A DNA stretch of 64,000 bases from an uncultured Eggerthellaceae bacterium (GCA_958452575.1 CAUDUM010000004.1:62001-126000); one strand, 5' to 3'. Positions 35,665 to 44,563 are shown, counted from the first letter of the stretch. Notes: generated by a model not told the origin, from the letters alone. A program made the numbers and translations.

Positions 35665-36399
35665 CTACAGAAGATGCTCCTGCTCGTAGTGGGGCTGGGC
35701 CGGCTGCTGATCGGCCTGCCCGGCGACCTGGTCGGTCGTCTGGCCAGCCGCGGCAGCGCCCTCTGGCACGGAGCCCTTCTGAGCGGCAAGCTCGTCCTGA
35801 GCTTGCCGCCCCGCATCCACAGCATCCGCGGCCTGCGCGCTTTGGCGCAGCAGCTCGCCGAGCGTAGCGAAGTCGTCCTCGAGCGCGACGCGCTTGCTGC
35901 CGTCGTAGAGTGCGGCGGCGGGGTGGAAGATCGGGAACACCTTGAACCGTCCCGCTTGCTGCAGCTTGCCATGCAGGCGCGTGATGCCGACCTCGGTCTT
36001 GAGGATGAACTTGGTGGAGAAGTTGCCCAGCGTCACGATGAACTCGGGATCGATCGTGCGCGTCTGCTCGCGCAGGTACGGCGTGCACAGCTCGATCTCC
36101 TCGGGACGCGGATCGCGGTTTCCCGGCGGGCGGCACTTGAGTACGTTGGCAATGAACACATCCTCGCGCGCAAGCCCGGCAATGGCCAGCAGCTCGTTGA
36201 GGTACTTGCCGGCGGCGCCCACGAACGGGATGCCCTGCAGATCCTCGTTCTTGCCGGGCGCTTCGCCCACGATGAGCACGCGCGCGTCGGGGTTGCCATC
36301 GCCGAACACGGTCTGGGTGCGCCCATCGGCCAGCGGGCAGCGATGGCATGCGGCGACCTCGGCGCGGATCTGGTCCAGGGGGATGTGCGGTTTATGCAT
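35665..36399 (-). CDS. Type 4 uracil-DNA glycosylase, [4Fe-4S]
   Basis: Excises uracil from DNA. The 244-aa protein has the four cluster cysteines Cys18, Cys21, Cys89 and Cys105 (ACHRCPL, NVLKCRPPGNR, EEIELCTPYL). The active-site motif GEAPGKNED is at 45-53 and the later HP-containing motif reads FPIFHPAAAL. Family 4 enzymes are common in bacteria lacking Ung or alongside it. The C-terminal ~55 residues are Gln/Ala-rich and outside the domain. The ATG at 36397-36399 has only a distant ribosome site; a GTG 15 nt upstream is an alternative. Confidence 0.9.
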   Translation of the reverse strand: MHKPHIPLDQIRAEVAACHRCPLADGRTQTVFGDGNPDARVLIVGEAPGKNEDLQGIPFVGAAGKYLNELLAIAGLAREDVFIANVLKCRPPGNRDPRPEEIELCTPYLREQTRTIDPEFIVTLGNFSTKFILKTEVGITRLHGKLQQAGRFKVFPIFHPAAALYDGSKRVALEDDFATLGELLRQSAQAADAVDAGRQAQDELAAQKGSVPEGAAAAGQTTDQVAGQADQQPAQPHYEQEHLL

Positions 36400-36490
36400 C
36401 GCGGCAATCGCCACCTTCCATGTCGTTCGCAACGTCGGCGCCCATCCGCGCGGCGTCGGCAATTCCGCCGCTCGCAGGAGCAGCCAGCCG

Positions 36491-37903
36491 CTATTTGTAG
36501 ATGCGCGGCATGCGCATGCTGAATCCGCAGGCCACCTCGTAGTTGATGGTGCCCAGCGTATCCGCCATCTCGTCGAGGGTGATCTCCGCGTCGCCTTGGC
36601 GGCCGACAAGCAGCACCTCGTCTCCGATCTGCGGATCCAAGCGGCGATGCATGCCGTACACGCGCATGTCGACTTCGAACATGCACATGTCCATGCAGAT
36701 CTGGCCCACCTGCCGGCAACGACGGCCGTCCAAGATGACGTCGGTCATGTTCGACAAGCCGTGGCGCAGGCCGTCAGCGTAGCCCACGGGGATGGTGCAC
36801 ACCTTGACGCTGCCGGGACTGCGGTACTCGAGCCCGTAGCTCACGCCCTCGCCCACAGGCACCGAGCGCACGTCGGTGATGCGCGCATGGACGCTCATCG
36901 CGGGGCGCAGGTCCAGGATGCCGCGCGTCACCGGCGAGGCATGCAGGCCGTACAGCGACACGCCCAAGCGCGCCATGTCGAACTGCACGTCGGAGAAACG
37001 CGCGCCGGCGGCGGTGTTGGCGCAATGCACGATGCCGGGGTCGATCCCCGCGGCGCGCAAGGACGACACGGCCTCGATGAAATGCTTGACCTGGATCTGG
37101 AAGTCCAACGTCTCGGAGGCGTCGGCGGTCGCGAAATGCGTGAACACGCCGCCCAGGTCGAGCGCGCGGTGGAAGCCCACCTGCGTCATGAACTCGAGCA
37201 CCTGGTCGTGACGCACGCCGATGCGGTTCATGCCCGTGTTGATCGCCAGGTGGTACGGCGCGCGCACGCCGAACGCGTCGGCGGTCTCGGCGTAGGCGAT
37301 CGCGAACTCGGGCGTGTAGACGGCGGGCGTGATCTTGTAGGCGAGCAAAAGCGGAGCCGCCGTCACCGGGGGTTCCGAAAGGATGAGGATCGGAGCGTTG
37401 AGCATCGCTTCACGCAGCTCGATGGCTTCGTTGACCGTGGCGACGCCCAGCCATTCGGCTCCGGAGTTGAGCGCGGTGCGCGCCACCTGCACCGCACCAT
37501 GCCCGTAGGCGTCCGCTTTGACGACGGCCATCAGGCGCGTGCGGGAGCCGAGGCGGCGGCGGTACTCCCCCACGTTGTGGCGGATGGCGGCCAGGTCGAC
37601 CTCGACCCACGACCAACGACGATCGATAGCGGGGATGGTGCGCAGCTTATCGGGATCGAAATGCAGCGCCCCCGACGCGTCGCGTTGATGGTCGCGCGCG
37701 TACTGGAAGGCACCTTGGGCGGCGGAGCTTACCGGAGAGGCGGGGCTGAAAGGATAGGACGAATCGCCCCTGTCGGCAGAAAACGACAGGCTGTCCCGCG
37801 CGCCCGTTCCCACAGGCGTATGCCCCACGCTGACGCTCGCCGGCACAAAGCCCGGCTTCCGCCGCGCGAATCCGGTGAACCCGTTCAGCGGTTCTTCTTC
37901 CAT
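36491..37903 (-). CDS. alr: Alanine racemase with ~95-residue N-terminal extension
   Basis: PLP enzyme making D-alanine for peptidoglycan. The racemase domain starts near RRWSWVEVDLAAIRHN (~residue 96). Lys129 in MAVVKADAYGHG binds PLP, and the later GVSYGLEYRS motif carries the catalytic Tyr. The protein is 470 aa against about 370 for typical Alr. The first ~95 residues are Ser/Pro/Gly-rich and not recognised. The start at 37903 is supported by AAGAGGAGGCATCGCGG before ATG, so the extension is probably translated. Trimming to a start near the domain would need another ribosome site, which I do not see. Confidence 0.92.
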   Translation of the reverse strand: MEEEPLNGFTGFARRKPGFVPASVSVGHTPVGTGARDSLSFSADRGDSSYPFSPASPVSSAAQGAFQYARDHQRDASGALHFDPDKLRTIPAIDRRWSWVEVDLAAIRHNVGEYRRRLGSRTRLMAVVKADAYGHGAVQVARTALNSGAEWLGVATVNEAIELREAMLNAPILILSEPPVTAAPLLLAYKITPAVYTPEFAIAYAETADAFGVRAPYHLAINTGMNRIGVRHDQVLEFMTQVGFHRALDLGGVFTHFATADASETLDFQIQVKHFIEAVSSLRAAGIDPGIVHCANTAAGARFSDVQFDMARLGVSLYGLHASPVTRGILDLRPAMSVHARITDVRSVPVGEGVSYGLEYRSPGSVKVCTIPVGYADGLRHGLSNMTDVILDGRRCRQVGQICMDMCMFEVDMRVYGMHRRLDPQIGDEVLLVGRQGDAEITLDEMADTLGTINYEVACGFSMRMPRIYK

Positions 37904-38044
37904 CCGCGATGCCTCCTCTTAGAAAATCGGGCATCAGTATATCACTGGGATTTCCCCCGCTTGGGCGCGCGGCAAGGCCTGCCCAAATCCCCTATAACCC
38001 CGCACAGGGAACGCCCATCGAGTGCTCGCAGACAAACCCGCATA

Positions 38045-38269
38045 TCGACGGGCAGCTCCGCGTTTGCAAGCACCCCAAGAGCGACAGGCATCTCCACGAT
38101 TGCGAGCGTCCCCGAAGCGACGCGCGACTCTGCGTTTTCTAGCATCCTCAAAGCGACGGGCGATTCCGCATTTGCGAGCGCCCCCGAGCAGCATGCGATT
38201 CCGTGTTTGCGAGCGTCTCCAAAGCGACGGGCGGCTTCGGATTTTCGGCGTCCTCAAGCGACGGGCGGA
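38045..38269. repeat. Degenerate 36-bp tandem repeat, six units plus a partial
   Basis: Units at 38045, 38081, 38117, 38153, 38189 (35 bp), 38224 (34 bp) and a partial at 38258. Each starts near GCGACGGGCG and continues with GATTCCGCATTTGCGAGCG. Units abut directly with no spacers. Because 36 is a multiple of three, both strands stay open and encode 12-residue Arg/Ala-rich repeats, but no start or ribosome site supports a gene. Confidence 0.75.
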
Positions 38270-38281
38270 ACACCTGGATAG

Positions 38282-38328
38282 AAAAACGCGGATGCGACAC
38301 TTTCCACTGTCGAAAAGCGTCGCATCCG
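38282..38328 (-). terminator. Intrinsic terminator after moaB
   Basis: A 10-bp stem CGGATGCGAC / GTCGCATCCG (38289-38298 / 38319-38328) extended by an inner CTTT/AAAG pair, followed by CGTTTTTC on the minus strand. Confidence 0.75.
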
Positions 38329-38421
38329 TTGGATTTCATCCATTTTGGGGGTTCGGATTGTCGCATTCGCCGGATTTCATCCGCAATTTCGTCAAATGGG
38401 ATGAAATCGCGCGATTGCGAC

Positions 38422-38904
38422 TTAGTGGCCGCCGCCCGCCATCATCTTGGCAGCATGGGGCAGCGCTTTGACGATGCCGTCCCAATTCTCACGCGCGGCT
38501 TTCTCGCTGCCGGGCAGGTTGATGACCAGATGGCGCCCGCGCTGCATGCACAGAGCGCGGGAGAGCATCGCATACGGCGTGATGGCCAGCGAGTGGGCGC
38601 GCATGGCTTCGGCGATGCCCGGCACGTTGCGCTCGCACACGTCCATCGTCGCCTCGGGCGTCACGTCGCGCAGTGACAGTCCGCTGCCGCCGCACGTCAG
38701 CACGATGTCGACATCCAGCTCGTCGCACGCCGCGACGATGGCGGCCGAGATGTCGGCGCGCTCGTCCTTGACAACAACATGGCTTTTGCACTCCCAGCCG
38801 TTCTCGGCGATCAACGCCTCGAGCGCCGCGCCGGCGGTGTCCTCCTTCATGCTTCGCGTATCCGAGCACGTGATGATGGCAAAGGTCAAAGCGTTTTCAG
38901 ACAT
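38422..38904 (-). CDS. moaB: Molybdenum cofactor biosynthesis protein, MoaB/MogA family
   Basis: A 160-aa MoCF-fold protein that adenylylates molybdopterin ahead of molybdate insertion. The diagnostic block TCGGSGLSLRDVTPEAT (residues ~71-87) and the start AIITCSDTRS are clear. The motif PGIAEAMRAHSLAITPYAMLSRAL completes the family signature. The ATG at 38902-38904 follows AAAGGAAACGAG. It lies downstream of moeA in the same direction, as expected for linked cofactor genes. MoaB and MogA cannot be told apart by eye; the symbol is the more general choice. Confidence 0.88.
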   Translation of the reverse strand: MSENALTFAIITCSDTRSMKEDTAGAALEALIAENGWECKSHVVVKDERADISAAIVAACDELDVDIVLTCGGSGLSLRDVTPEATMDVCERNVPGIAEAMRAHSLAITPYAMLSRALCMQRGRHLVINLPGSEKAARENWDGIVKALPHAAKMMAGGGH

Positions 38905-39079
38905 CTCGTTTCCTTTCTTTGCCCGAAGAAGCAAAATCGAGGCAATAGCGGGGCGCGGCGTGCCGGTCGGGCTCGCGCGCAGTATCCGCACGAGCCGAAA
39001 CGCCCAGTGGGCGTTTCGTGCGAGCCCAGGACTTGTTTGAGCACGTGCCCGCCCGGCACGCCGCGCCTGTCAGGTTAAT

Positions 39080-40336
39080 CTAGATCACCGTCTCCTCAGC
39101 GACGTCCAACAGCGTGCATTCCACCAGGTCGCCGGCAGAACGGCCGCCCTGGCCCTCGGGCAGCACCGCCATGCAGTTGCTGCGCTGGATCACACCGAAC
39201 AGACCCGAGCTCTGATTGCTCGCCGGCTCCACGATGTAGCCGCCCTCGGGATCCTTGCGCAAGGTGGAACGCAGGAACAGCCGGCGCGTGTCGTTTTTCT
39301 TGGTGTCCTTGGCAAGCTTGGCCATCACGGTCGGGCGCACGAAGTGGCTGTACCCCTGCATCTTGCGCAGCGCCGGGCGGATGATCAGCTCAAAGCCGCA
39401 GTAGGCCGCCGCCGGGTTGCCGGGCAGGCCGAACACGGGCGTGCCCTTGACGACGCCGAACGTCTGCGCCTTGCCGGGTCGCATGTTGACGGTCGTCATC
39501 ATCAGCTCGCCCAGATGCTCGACGACGGGTTTGATGAAGTCGAAATCGCCGTTGGACGCGCCGCCGCTGGTCACGATGAAGTCGTAATCGTACGTCGCAT
39601 CGGACACCACCTGCGCGAGGGCATCCTCGTCATCGGAGACGATGGGCAGGATGGTGGGAACGGCGCCGGCTGCCTGGGCGCAGGCGGCAAGCGCGTAGCT
39701 GTTGGAGTTGCGGATCTTGCCCGGCGTGGGCATATCGGTCGGATCGACCAGCTCGGAGCCGATCGCGATGATCGCCACGCGCGGACGGCGGTGCACCGGC
39801 ACCTCGATGATGCCACATCCCGCCAAAAAGCCCGCGCCGGCGGAGCTCACGATCTCGCCGCTCGACACGACGACCTCGCCCGCCTTTGCCTCCTCGCCCG
39901 CCTGGCGCACGTTGGAGCCCAGCTTGGTGGGCGCATCGAACGCCACGCGGCTGCCCGGCTTGCCGTCGCCGGACACGACGCTGACGATCTCGTACTTGAC
40001 CACCGAGTCAGCGGCATCTGGCAGCGGCGCGCCCGTCATGATGCGGACGCACTGGCCTTCGCCGATGGGCCCCTCGTACGTTTCGCCTGCGGCGATCTCG
40101 GCGATGACATCCATCTCGACGGGAGCCTCGGCGGTCGCGCCTTCGAGCTCGGCGGCGCGCAGCGCGAAACCGTCCATCGCAGAGTGCGCGAACGGCGACA
40201 CGTCGATGTCGCTTCTCAGATCAGCTGCCGCGACGCGCCCCACCGCATCCAGCAGACCCACCGTCTCGACGGGAAGCGCCGACACCTGCGACAGCACCAA
40301 CTCGCGCGCTTCTTCGAGCGAGATCATCTCCGCCAT
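39080..40336 (-). CDS. moeA: Molybdopterin molybdenumtransferase
   Basis: Inserts molybdate into adenylylated molybdopterin. The 418-aa protein has MISLEEARELVLSQV, SPFAHSAMDGFAL and IMTGAPLPDAADSVVKYE in the N-terminal part. The central MoCF fold has IAIGSELVDP, TSGGASNGDFDFI and FGLPGNPAAAYCGFELI. The start is ATG at 40334-40336. It precedes moaB. Both cofactor genes fit the presence of a molybdoenzyme elsewhere in the window. The downstream gap (38905-39079) holds a small hairpin without a U-run. Confidence 0.94.
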   Translation of the reverse strand: MAEMISLEEARELVLSQVSALPVETVGLLDAVGRVAAADLRSDIDVSPFAHSAMDGFALRAAELEGATAEAPVEMDVIAEIAAGETYEGPIGEGQCVRIMTGAPLPDAADSVVKYEIVSVVSGDGKPGSRVAFDAPTKLGSNVRQAGEEAKAGEVVVSSGEIVSSAGAGFLAGCGIIEVPVHRRPRVAIIAIGSELVDPTDMPTPGKIRNSNSYALAACAQAAGAVPTILPIVSDDEDALAQVVSDATYDYDFIVTSGGASNGDFDFIKPVVEHLGELMMTTVNMRPGKAQTFGVVKGTPVFGLPGNPAAAYCGFELIIRPALRKMQGYSHFVRPTVMAKLAKDTKKNDTRRLFLRSTLRKDPEGGYIVEPASNQSSGLFGVIQRSNCMAVLPEGQGGRSAGDLVECTLLDVAEETVI

Positions 40337-40530
40337 GAACTACCCCTTTCATCGTCGCGCCGCCGACGCGTCCCATGCGCGTCGGCGGCGCTCGTCTCAT
40401 GTCCGTCCATTATAGCGTTCTTAGAATTATTCGCGCGCAAAAGAAACCGGTCCGACCGCTCGCAACGAAACGCCGCCGCAACCCTCCAAACGCATGCCGC
40501 ATCCACAGCACGTCCCCACCCTCAAACGAA

Positions 40531-40560
40531 GCGGGCCGGCACCCGAAGATGCCGGCCCGC
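40531..40560 (-). terminator. Intrinsic terminator after eno
   Basis: Perfect 11-bp stem GCGGGCCGGCA / TGCCGGCCCGC (40531-40541 / 40550-40560), followed by TTCGTTTGAGG on the minus strand. Confidence 0.7.
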
Positions 40561-40585
40561 ATGCGGTCCAAACGGAGATCCGCCG

Positions 40586-41875
40586 CTACTTGATGTTGTA
40601 GAAGGCGCTCCAACCGGCGTAGAGGGCGTCGCCGTCAAGCTCCTCCTCGATGCGGAGCAGCTGGTTGTACTTGGCCACGCGGTCGCTGCGGCACGGGGCG
40701 CCGGTCTTGATCTGACCGGCGTTGGTGGCAACGGCCAGGTCGGCGATGGTGGTGTCCTCGGTCTCGCCGGAGCGGTGCGACACGACGCACGCATAGCCGG
40801 CGCGCTTGGCCATCTCCATGGCGTCGAGCGCCTCGGACAGGCTGCCGATCTGGTTGACCTTGACCAGGATCGCGTTGGCGCAGCCGAGCTCGATTCCCTT
40901 GGCCAGGCGTTCGGAGTTGGTGACGAACAGGTCGTCGCCCACCAGCTGGACCTTGTCGCCGATGCGGTCGGTCAGCTTCTTCCAGCCATCCCAGTCCTCC
41001 TCGGCCATGCCGTCCTCGATGGAGATGATCGGGTACTTCTCGACGAGCGCGGCCCAGTAGTCGACCATCTCGTCGCTCGTGAGCTCGCGGCCCTCGCCGG
41101 CGAGCACGTACTTCTGCTTGTCGGCATCGTAGAACTCGGTGGAAGCGGGGTCCATCGCGAACATGATGTCCTCGCCCGGCTTGTATCCGGCCTGCTCGCA
41201 AGCTTTGACCAGGTACTGCAGCGGCTCCTCGTTGGTGGAGAAGTTCGGCGCGAAGCCGCCCTCGTCGCCGACGCCTCCGCCCAGGCCGGCATCGTGCAAG
41301 ACCTTCTTGAGCGTGTGGTAGATCTCGGCGCACCAGCGCAGCGCCTCGGCGAACGTGCTCGCGCCCACCGGCATGACCATGAACTCCTGGAAGTCCACGT
41401 TGTTGTCGGCATGCACGCCGCCGTTGAGGATGTTCATCATCGGGGTGGGCAGCACATGCGCGTTGACGCCGCCGATGTACTTGTACAGGGGAAGCTCGGC
41501 GGATTCCGCGGCTGCCTTGGCGCAGGCCAGCGAGGCGCCCAGGATCGCGTTGGCGCCCAGCGCGCCCTTGTTGGGCGTTCCGTCCAGCTCAAGCATGATC
41601 TCGTCGATCGTGCGCTGATCGCCGGCCTCGATGCCCACCAGGGCGTCGGCGATCTCCTCGTTCACGTGGCCGACGGCATCCAGCGTGCCCTTGCCCAGAT
41701 AGCGGCTCTTGTCGCAATCGCGCAGCTCGACGGCCTCGAACGCGCCCGTGGAAGCACCCGAGGGAACCGCAGCCCTGCCGAACGAGCCGTCGTCCAGCAC
41801 AACCTCCACCTCGACGGTGGGGTTGCCGCGGGAATCCAGCACTTCGCGGCCGAATACATCGATGATGACGCTCAT
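40586..41875 (-). CDS. eno: Enolase
   Basis: Dehydrates 2-phosphoglycerate in glycolysis. The 429-aa protein has MSVIIDVFGREVLDSRGNPTVEVEV, AVPSGASTGAFEAVELRD, ILNGGVHADNN and GDEGGFAPNF. Metal ligands occur in MAMDPASTE, ISIEDGMAEEDW and LVGDDLFVTN. The catalytic Lys is in ILVKVNQIGSLSE. GVVSHRSGETEDT appears as ACVVSHRSGETEDT. The ATG at 41873-41875 follows TTTAGGAGGCATTCA. Monocistronic with its own terminator. Confidence 0.98.
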   Translation of the reverse strand: MSVIIDVFGREVLDSRGNPTVEVEVVLDDGSFGRAAVPSGASTGAFEAVELRDCDKSRYLGKGTLDAVGHVNEEIADALVGIEAGDQRTIDEIMLELDGTPNKGALGANAILGASLACAKAAAESAELPLYKYIGGVNAHVLPTPMMNILNGGVHADNNVDFQEFMVMPVGASTFAEALRWCAEIYHTLKKVLHDAGLGGGVGDEGGFAPNFSTNEEPLQYLVKACEQAGYKPGEDIMFAMDPASTEFYDADKQKYVLAGEGRELTSDEMVDYWAALVEKYPIISIEDGMAEEDWDGWKKLTDRIGDKVQLVGDDLFVTNSERLAKGIELGCANAILVKVNQIGSLSEALDAMEMAKRAGYACVVSHRSGETEDTTIADLAVATNAGQIKTGAPCRSDRVAKYNQLLRIEEELDGDALYAGWSAFYNIK

Positions 41876-42017
41876 TGAATGCCTCCTAAAGCATAACCGG
41901 TTCACGCCGCCGCACGACGCCGCGACGCTCATGCCCCGTCATGATAGCACGACGGGATGACGGCACGCGCAACCGCCCGCTCCAACCGCCGCATCCGCTT
42001 GTCAGCGGTAAAGCGGT

Positions 42018-42872
42018 TCAGCCCAAAACCGCGAGCGCGACGCACAGGGCCACGCCGATGACCAGCACCGCCACCGCGCCCCCCGTGATGCGCCGACGAG
42101 ACAGCGAGGTTCGCTCGACGCCCGGCGCTCCGTAGCAGCGGGCATCCATCGCCACCGCCAAGGCATCCGCACGGCGAAACATGCTGACGAACAGGGGAAC
42201 GAGCACGGTTGCCCACGCGCGCAGGCGGACCATCAGCCCGCCTTCACCGAACTTTGCGCCGCGCGACCACTGCGCATCGTGGATACGGCCCAACTCCTCG
42301 GCGACCAAGGGGATGAATCGCAGCGCGATCGAAAGCACCGATGCGACGTCGTCGACGGGTACGCGCAGCTTTCGCAGGGGGCGGAGGAAACTCGAGAACG
42401 CCTCGGTGAGCTCGGTCGACGTCGTCGTGAAGCTGACGAGCAGGCTCGCCGCCACCAGCAGCACGATGCGGATCGCGCAAAAGCATCCGCGGGCAAACCC
42501 CGCCGGCACGAATCCGAACGAGCCGGCCAAGGCTATGGGCGCGACTCCTTCCAGCCATCCCGCGGACACCGCTCCCAGACCGCCGGGCGCAGCACTTGAC
42601 GCCGCGACGACATCGAACGAGAACGCATTGAACACGATGGCAAATGCGGCTATCACCATAAGGGGTATCGAGAGGGCCAAGATGCGCCGCAGCCCGACGC
42701 GCGACACGCCGAGCAGCACTGCGAACACGGCCGCGCACGCGCCGAGCGCCCACCACGATCCCACCAGAAACAACGTGATGGAATACGCGATGAGCAGCAC
42801 GATCTTCACGCGTGCGTCGCAAGCGTGCACAGGCGTGGCGCCGGGTATGTAGGTGCTGATGTCGATACGCAT
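42018..42872 (-). CDS. ECF transporter T component (EcfT/CbiQ-like)
   Basis: A 284-aa membrane protein with about five or six helices, the T subunit that couples ECF ATPases to substrate-binding S proteins. YIPGATPVHACDARVKIVLLI matches the EcfT start. The two Arg-containing coupling motifs appear as SRGAKF and ALAVAMDARCYG near the C-terminal third. The ATG at 42870-42872 starts MRIDISTYIPG; an ATG at 42890 has a better ribosome site (AGGGG). No A or S component is next to it in this window, so it may pair with distant genes. Function is inferred from motifs. Confidence 0.75.
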   Translation of the reverse strand: MRIDISTYIPGATPVHACDARVKIVLLIAYSITLFLVGSWWALGACAAVFAVLLGVSRVGLRRILALSIPLMVIAAFAIVFNAFSFDVVAASSAAPGGLGAVSAGWLEGVAPIALAGSFGFVPAGFARGCFCAIRIVLLVAASLLVSFTTTSTELTEAFSSFLRPLRKLRVPVDDVASVLSIALRFIPLVAEELGRIHDAQWSRGAKFGEGGLMVRLRAWATVLVPLFVSMFRRADALAVAMDARCYGAPGVERTSLSRRRITGGAVAVLVIGVALCVALAVLG

Positions 42873-42903
42873 GAGCGCAGTATGCCACATCGCCCGCCCC
42901 TGC

Positions 42904-42941
42904 AAAAGGAAAGCCCCGCACGGTCATGCCGTGCGGGGCTT
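42904..42941 (-). terminator. Intrinsic terminator of the ribosomal/rpoA operon
   Basis: Perfect 13-bp stem AAGCCCCGCACGG / CCGTGCGGGGCTT with loop TCATG, followed by TCCTTTT on the minus strand. Confidence 0.88.
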
Positions 42942-42973
42942 GGAATCAGAGCGATTCGAAGGAAGAAGGAGGG

Positions 42974-43570
42974 TTACTTCTCCTCTTTCTTCTCCTCCTC
43001 GGCGGCCTCCTCAGCGGGAGCCTCCTCGGCGGCCTCGGCCTCAGCGGATTCCTCGGCCTTGGGCTCCTCGGCGACCTCGGCGGTCTCCTCGGCCTTGGCC
43101 TCCTCAGCCTCGGCCTCGGCGGCCTCCTCGGCCTTCTTCGGAGCGGCCTTCTTGGCGGCAGCCTTCTTGGCCGGCTTCTCGTCAGCCTTCTCGGCCTTCT
43201 TCTGCACCGGCTCGGTCACGAGCTCCATGATGACCATGGGGGCGTTGTCGCCCTTGCGGAAACCCAGCTTCATGATGCGGGTGTAGCCGCCCTGACGATC
43301 CTGGAACATGCCCTGCTTGACCTTCTCGAAGACCTCGCGCACGAGCTCCTTGTCGCCACCCAGGGCGGCGATGGCCAGACGGCGGGAATGCAGGTCGCCC
43401 TTCTTGGCCCAGGTGATGATCTTGTCAACGTCGGGACGGATCTCCTTGGCGCGGGATTCGACCGTCTTGATGCGGTCGTTCAGCAGCAGCGCGGACACCA
43501 GGCTGCGCTTCATGGCCTTGGTGTGGCTCTTGTCCGTGCCGAGCTTGCGCCCCTTCTTGTAATGTCTCAT
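42974..43570 (-). CDS. rplQ: Ribosomal protein L17 (bL17) with long Lys/Ala/Glu tail
   Basis: Large-subunit protein. Residues 1 to ~118 are the L17 core (MRHYKKGRKLGTDKSHTKAM, GGYTRIMKLGFRKGDNAPMV). Residues ~121-198 are a low-complexity tail, first Lys/Ala-rich and then Glu/Ala-rich (EEAAEAEAEEAKAEE, AEEAAEEEKKEEK). Many L17 proteins end near residue 120; actinobacterial ones may be longer. It is the last gene of the conserved infA-rplQ block, 13 bp after rpoA, and is followed by a strong terminator. Confidence 0.95.
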   Translation of the reverse strand: MRHYKKGRKLGTDKSHTKAMKRSLVSALLLNDRIKTVESRAKEIRPDVDKIITWAKKGDLHSRRLAIAALGGDKELVREVFEKVKQGMFQDRQGGYTRIMKLGFRKGDNAPMVIMELVTEPVQKKAEKADEKPAKKAAAKKAAPKKAEEAAEAEAEEAKAEETAEVAEEPKAEESAEAEAAEEAPAEEAAEEEKKEEK

Positions 43571-43583
43571 GATCTTGCTTCTC

Positions 43584-44534
43584 CTATTGCTTCAAGTTGA
43601 GGTCCATGGAAATGAGCTTGTCCTTCACTTCCTCGATGGACTTCGCACCAAAGTTCCTGATGTTCAGCAGATCGTTCTCGGAGAACTCGACCAGCTGGCG
43701 CACGGAGTGGATGCCGGCGCGCTTCAGGCAGTTGTACGAGCGAACCGACAGGTCCAGATCCTCGATCTGCTTGTCAAGCTCGGCGTTGGTCTCCTGGCCC
43801 TCGGGAGCGAAGATGGACGGCACCTCGCCCTCCTCCTCGTCCGCGATGTCGGACAGGCTCAGGAACGCACCCATGTACTGGTTGATGATGTTGGCGGCGC
43901 GGCACACAGCCTCGGTCGGGGCGATGCTGCCGTCGGTCTCAACCTCCAGCACCAGCTTGTCGTAGTCGGTACGCTGACCCACGCGGGTGTCAGTCACGTT
44001 GAGCGTGCAACGACGCACGGGCGAGAACAGCGAATCGACGTGGATGACGCCGATGGGGTCCTCGGTGCGCTTGTTGCGCTCGGCGGACACATAGCCGCGG
44101 CCCACACCGATGCGGATCGTCATGTCCAGCGTGCCGCCGTCGGCGACCGTGGCGATGACGTGCTCGGGGTTGACCAGCGTGAACTCGGTGGGAACCTCAA
44201 GGTCGGCACCCGTCACCGTGCACGGACCCTCGGCCAGCACGTGGGCGGTCGCCTCCTCAACATCGTCGTTGAGCGCGGAGAACACCAGGCCCTTGACGTT
44301 GAGGACGATGTCGGTGATGTCCTCGATGACGCCCTCGGCGGTGGTGAACTCATGCTGCACGCCTTCGATCTGGATGGCCGTCGCCTTGGCACCGTCGAGC
44401 GACGAGAGCAGGACGCGGCGCATGCAGTTGCCCAGCGTGTAGCCATAGCCACGCTCCAGCGGCTCCACAATGAAACGCGCTACGGTATCGTTGACCTCTT
44501 CCGTGGTTACCGTCGGCCTCATGAACTCTGTCAT
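43584..44534 (-). CDS. rpoA: RNA polymerase alpha subunit
   Basis: About 316 aa. The N-terminal domain (assembly) has ARFIVEPLERGYGYTLGNCMRRVLLSSLDGAKATAI. The C-terminal domain (DNA and activator binding) has DLSVRSYNCLKRAGIHSVRQL and NIRNFGAKSIEEV. The ATG at 44532-44534 (MTEFMRP) is chosen because AGGAGG lies 10 nt upstream; a TTG three codons earlier nearly touches that site. It sits between rpsD and rplQ, the standard order. Confidence 0.97.
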   Translation of the reverse strand: MTEFMRPTVTTEEVNDTVARFIVEPLERGYGYTLGNCMRRVLLSSLDGAKATAIQIEGVQHEFTTAEGVIEDITDIVLNVKGLVFSALNDDVEEATAHVLAEGPCTVTGADLEVPTEFTLVNPEHVIATVADGGTLDMTIRIGVGRGYVSAERNKRTEDPIGVIHVDSLFSPVRRCTLNVTDTRVGQRTDYDKLVLEVETDGSIAPTEAVCRAANIINQYMGAFLSLSDIADEEEGEVPSIFAPEGQETNAELDKQIEDLDLSVRSYNCLKRAGIHSVRQLVEFSENDLLNIRNFGAKSIEEVKDKLISMDLNLKQ

Positions 44535-44563
44535 GTTGTGCAAGCCTCCTTACTGCGCGGCGA

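Larger units (their letters stand above)
37904..38421. other. Intergenic region alr-moaB with tandem repeats and a terminator
   Basis: This 518-bp stretch has no gene with a ribosome site. Most of it is a degenerate 36-bp tandem repeat (38045-38269), followed by the moaB terminator hairpin. Confidence 0.6.

Noticed and set aside
33156..35867. 903-codon plus-strand frame opposite nfnB-nfnA
   Set aside because: Low-complexity antisense shadow; the minus-strand genes have family motifs throughout.
37934..38257. 107-aa minus-strand frame through the 36-bp repeats
   Set aside because: Its openness follows from the repeat period being a multiple of three. It has no ribosome site and overlaps the alr leader.
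38045..38269. CRISPR array
   Set aside because: Units are contiguous and degenerate with no unique spacers, and there are no cas genes nearby.
39344..41878. 844-codon plus-strand frame opposite moeA and eno
   Set aside because: Antisense shadow spanning two unrelated real genes and their terminator.
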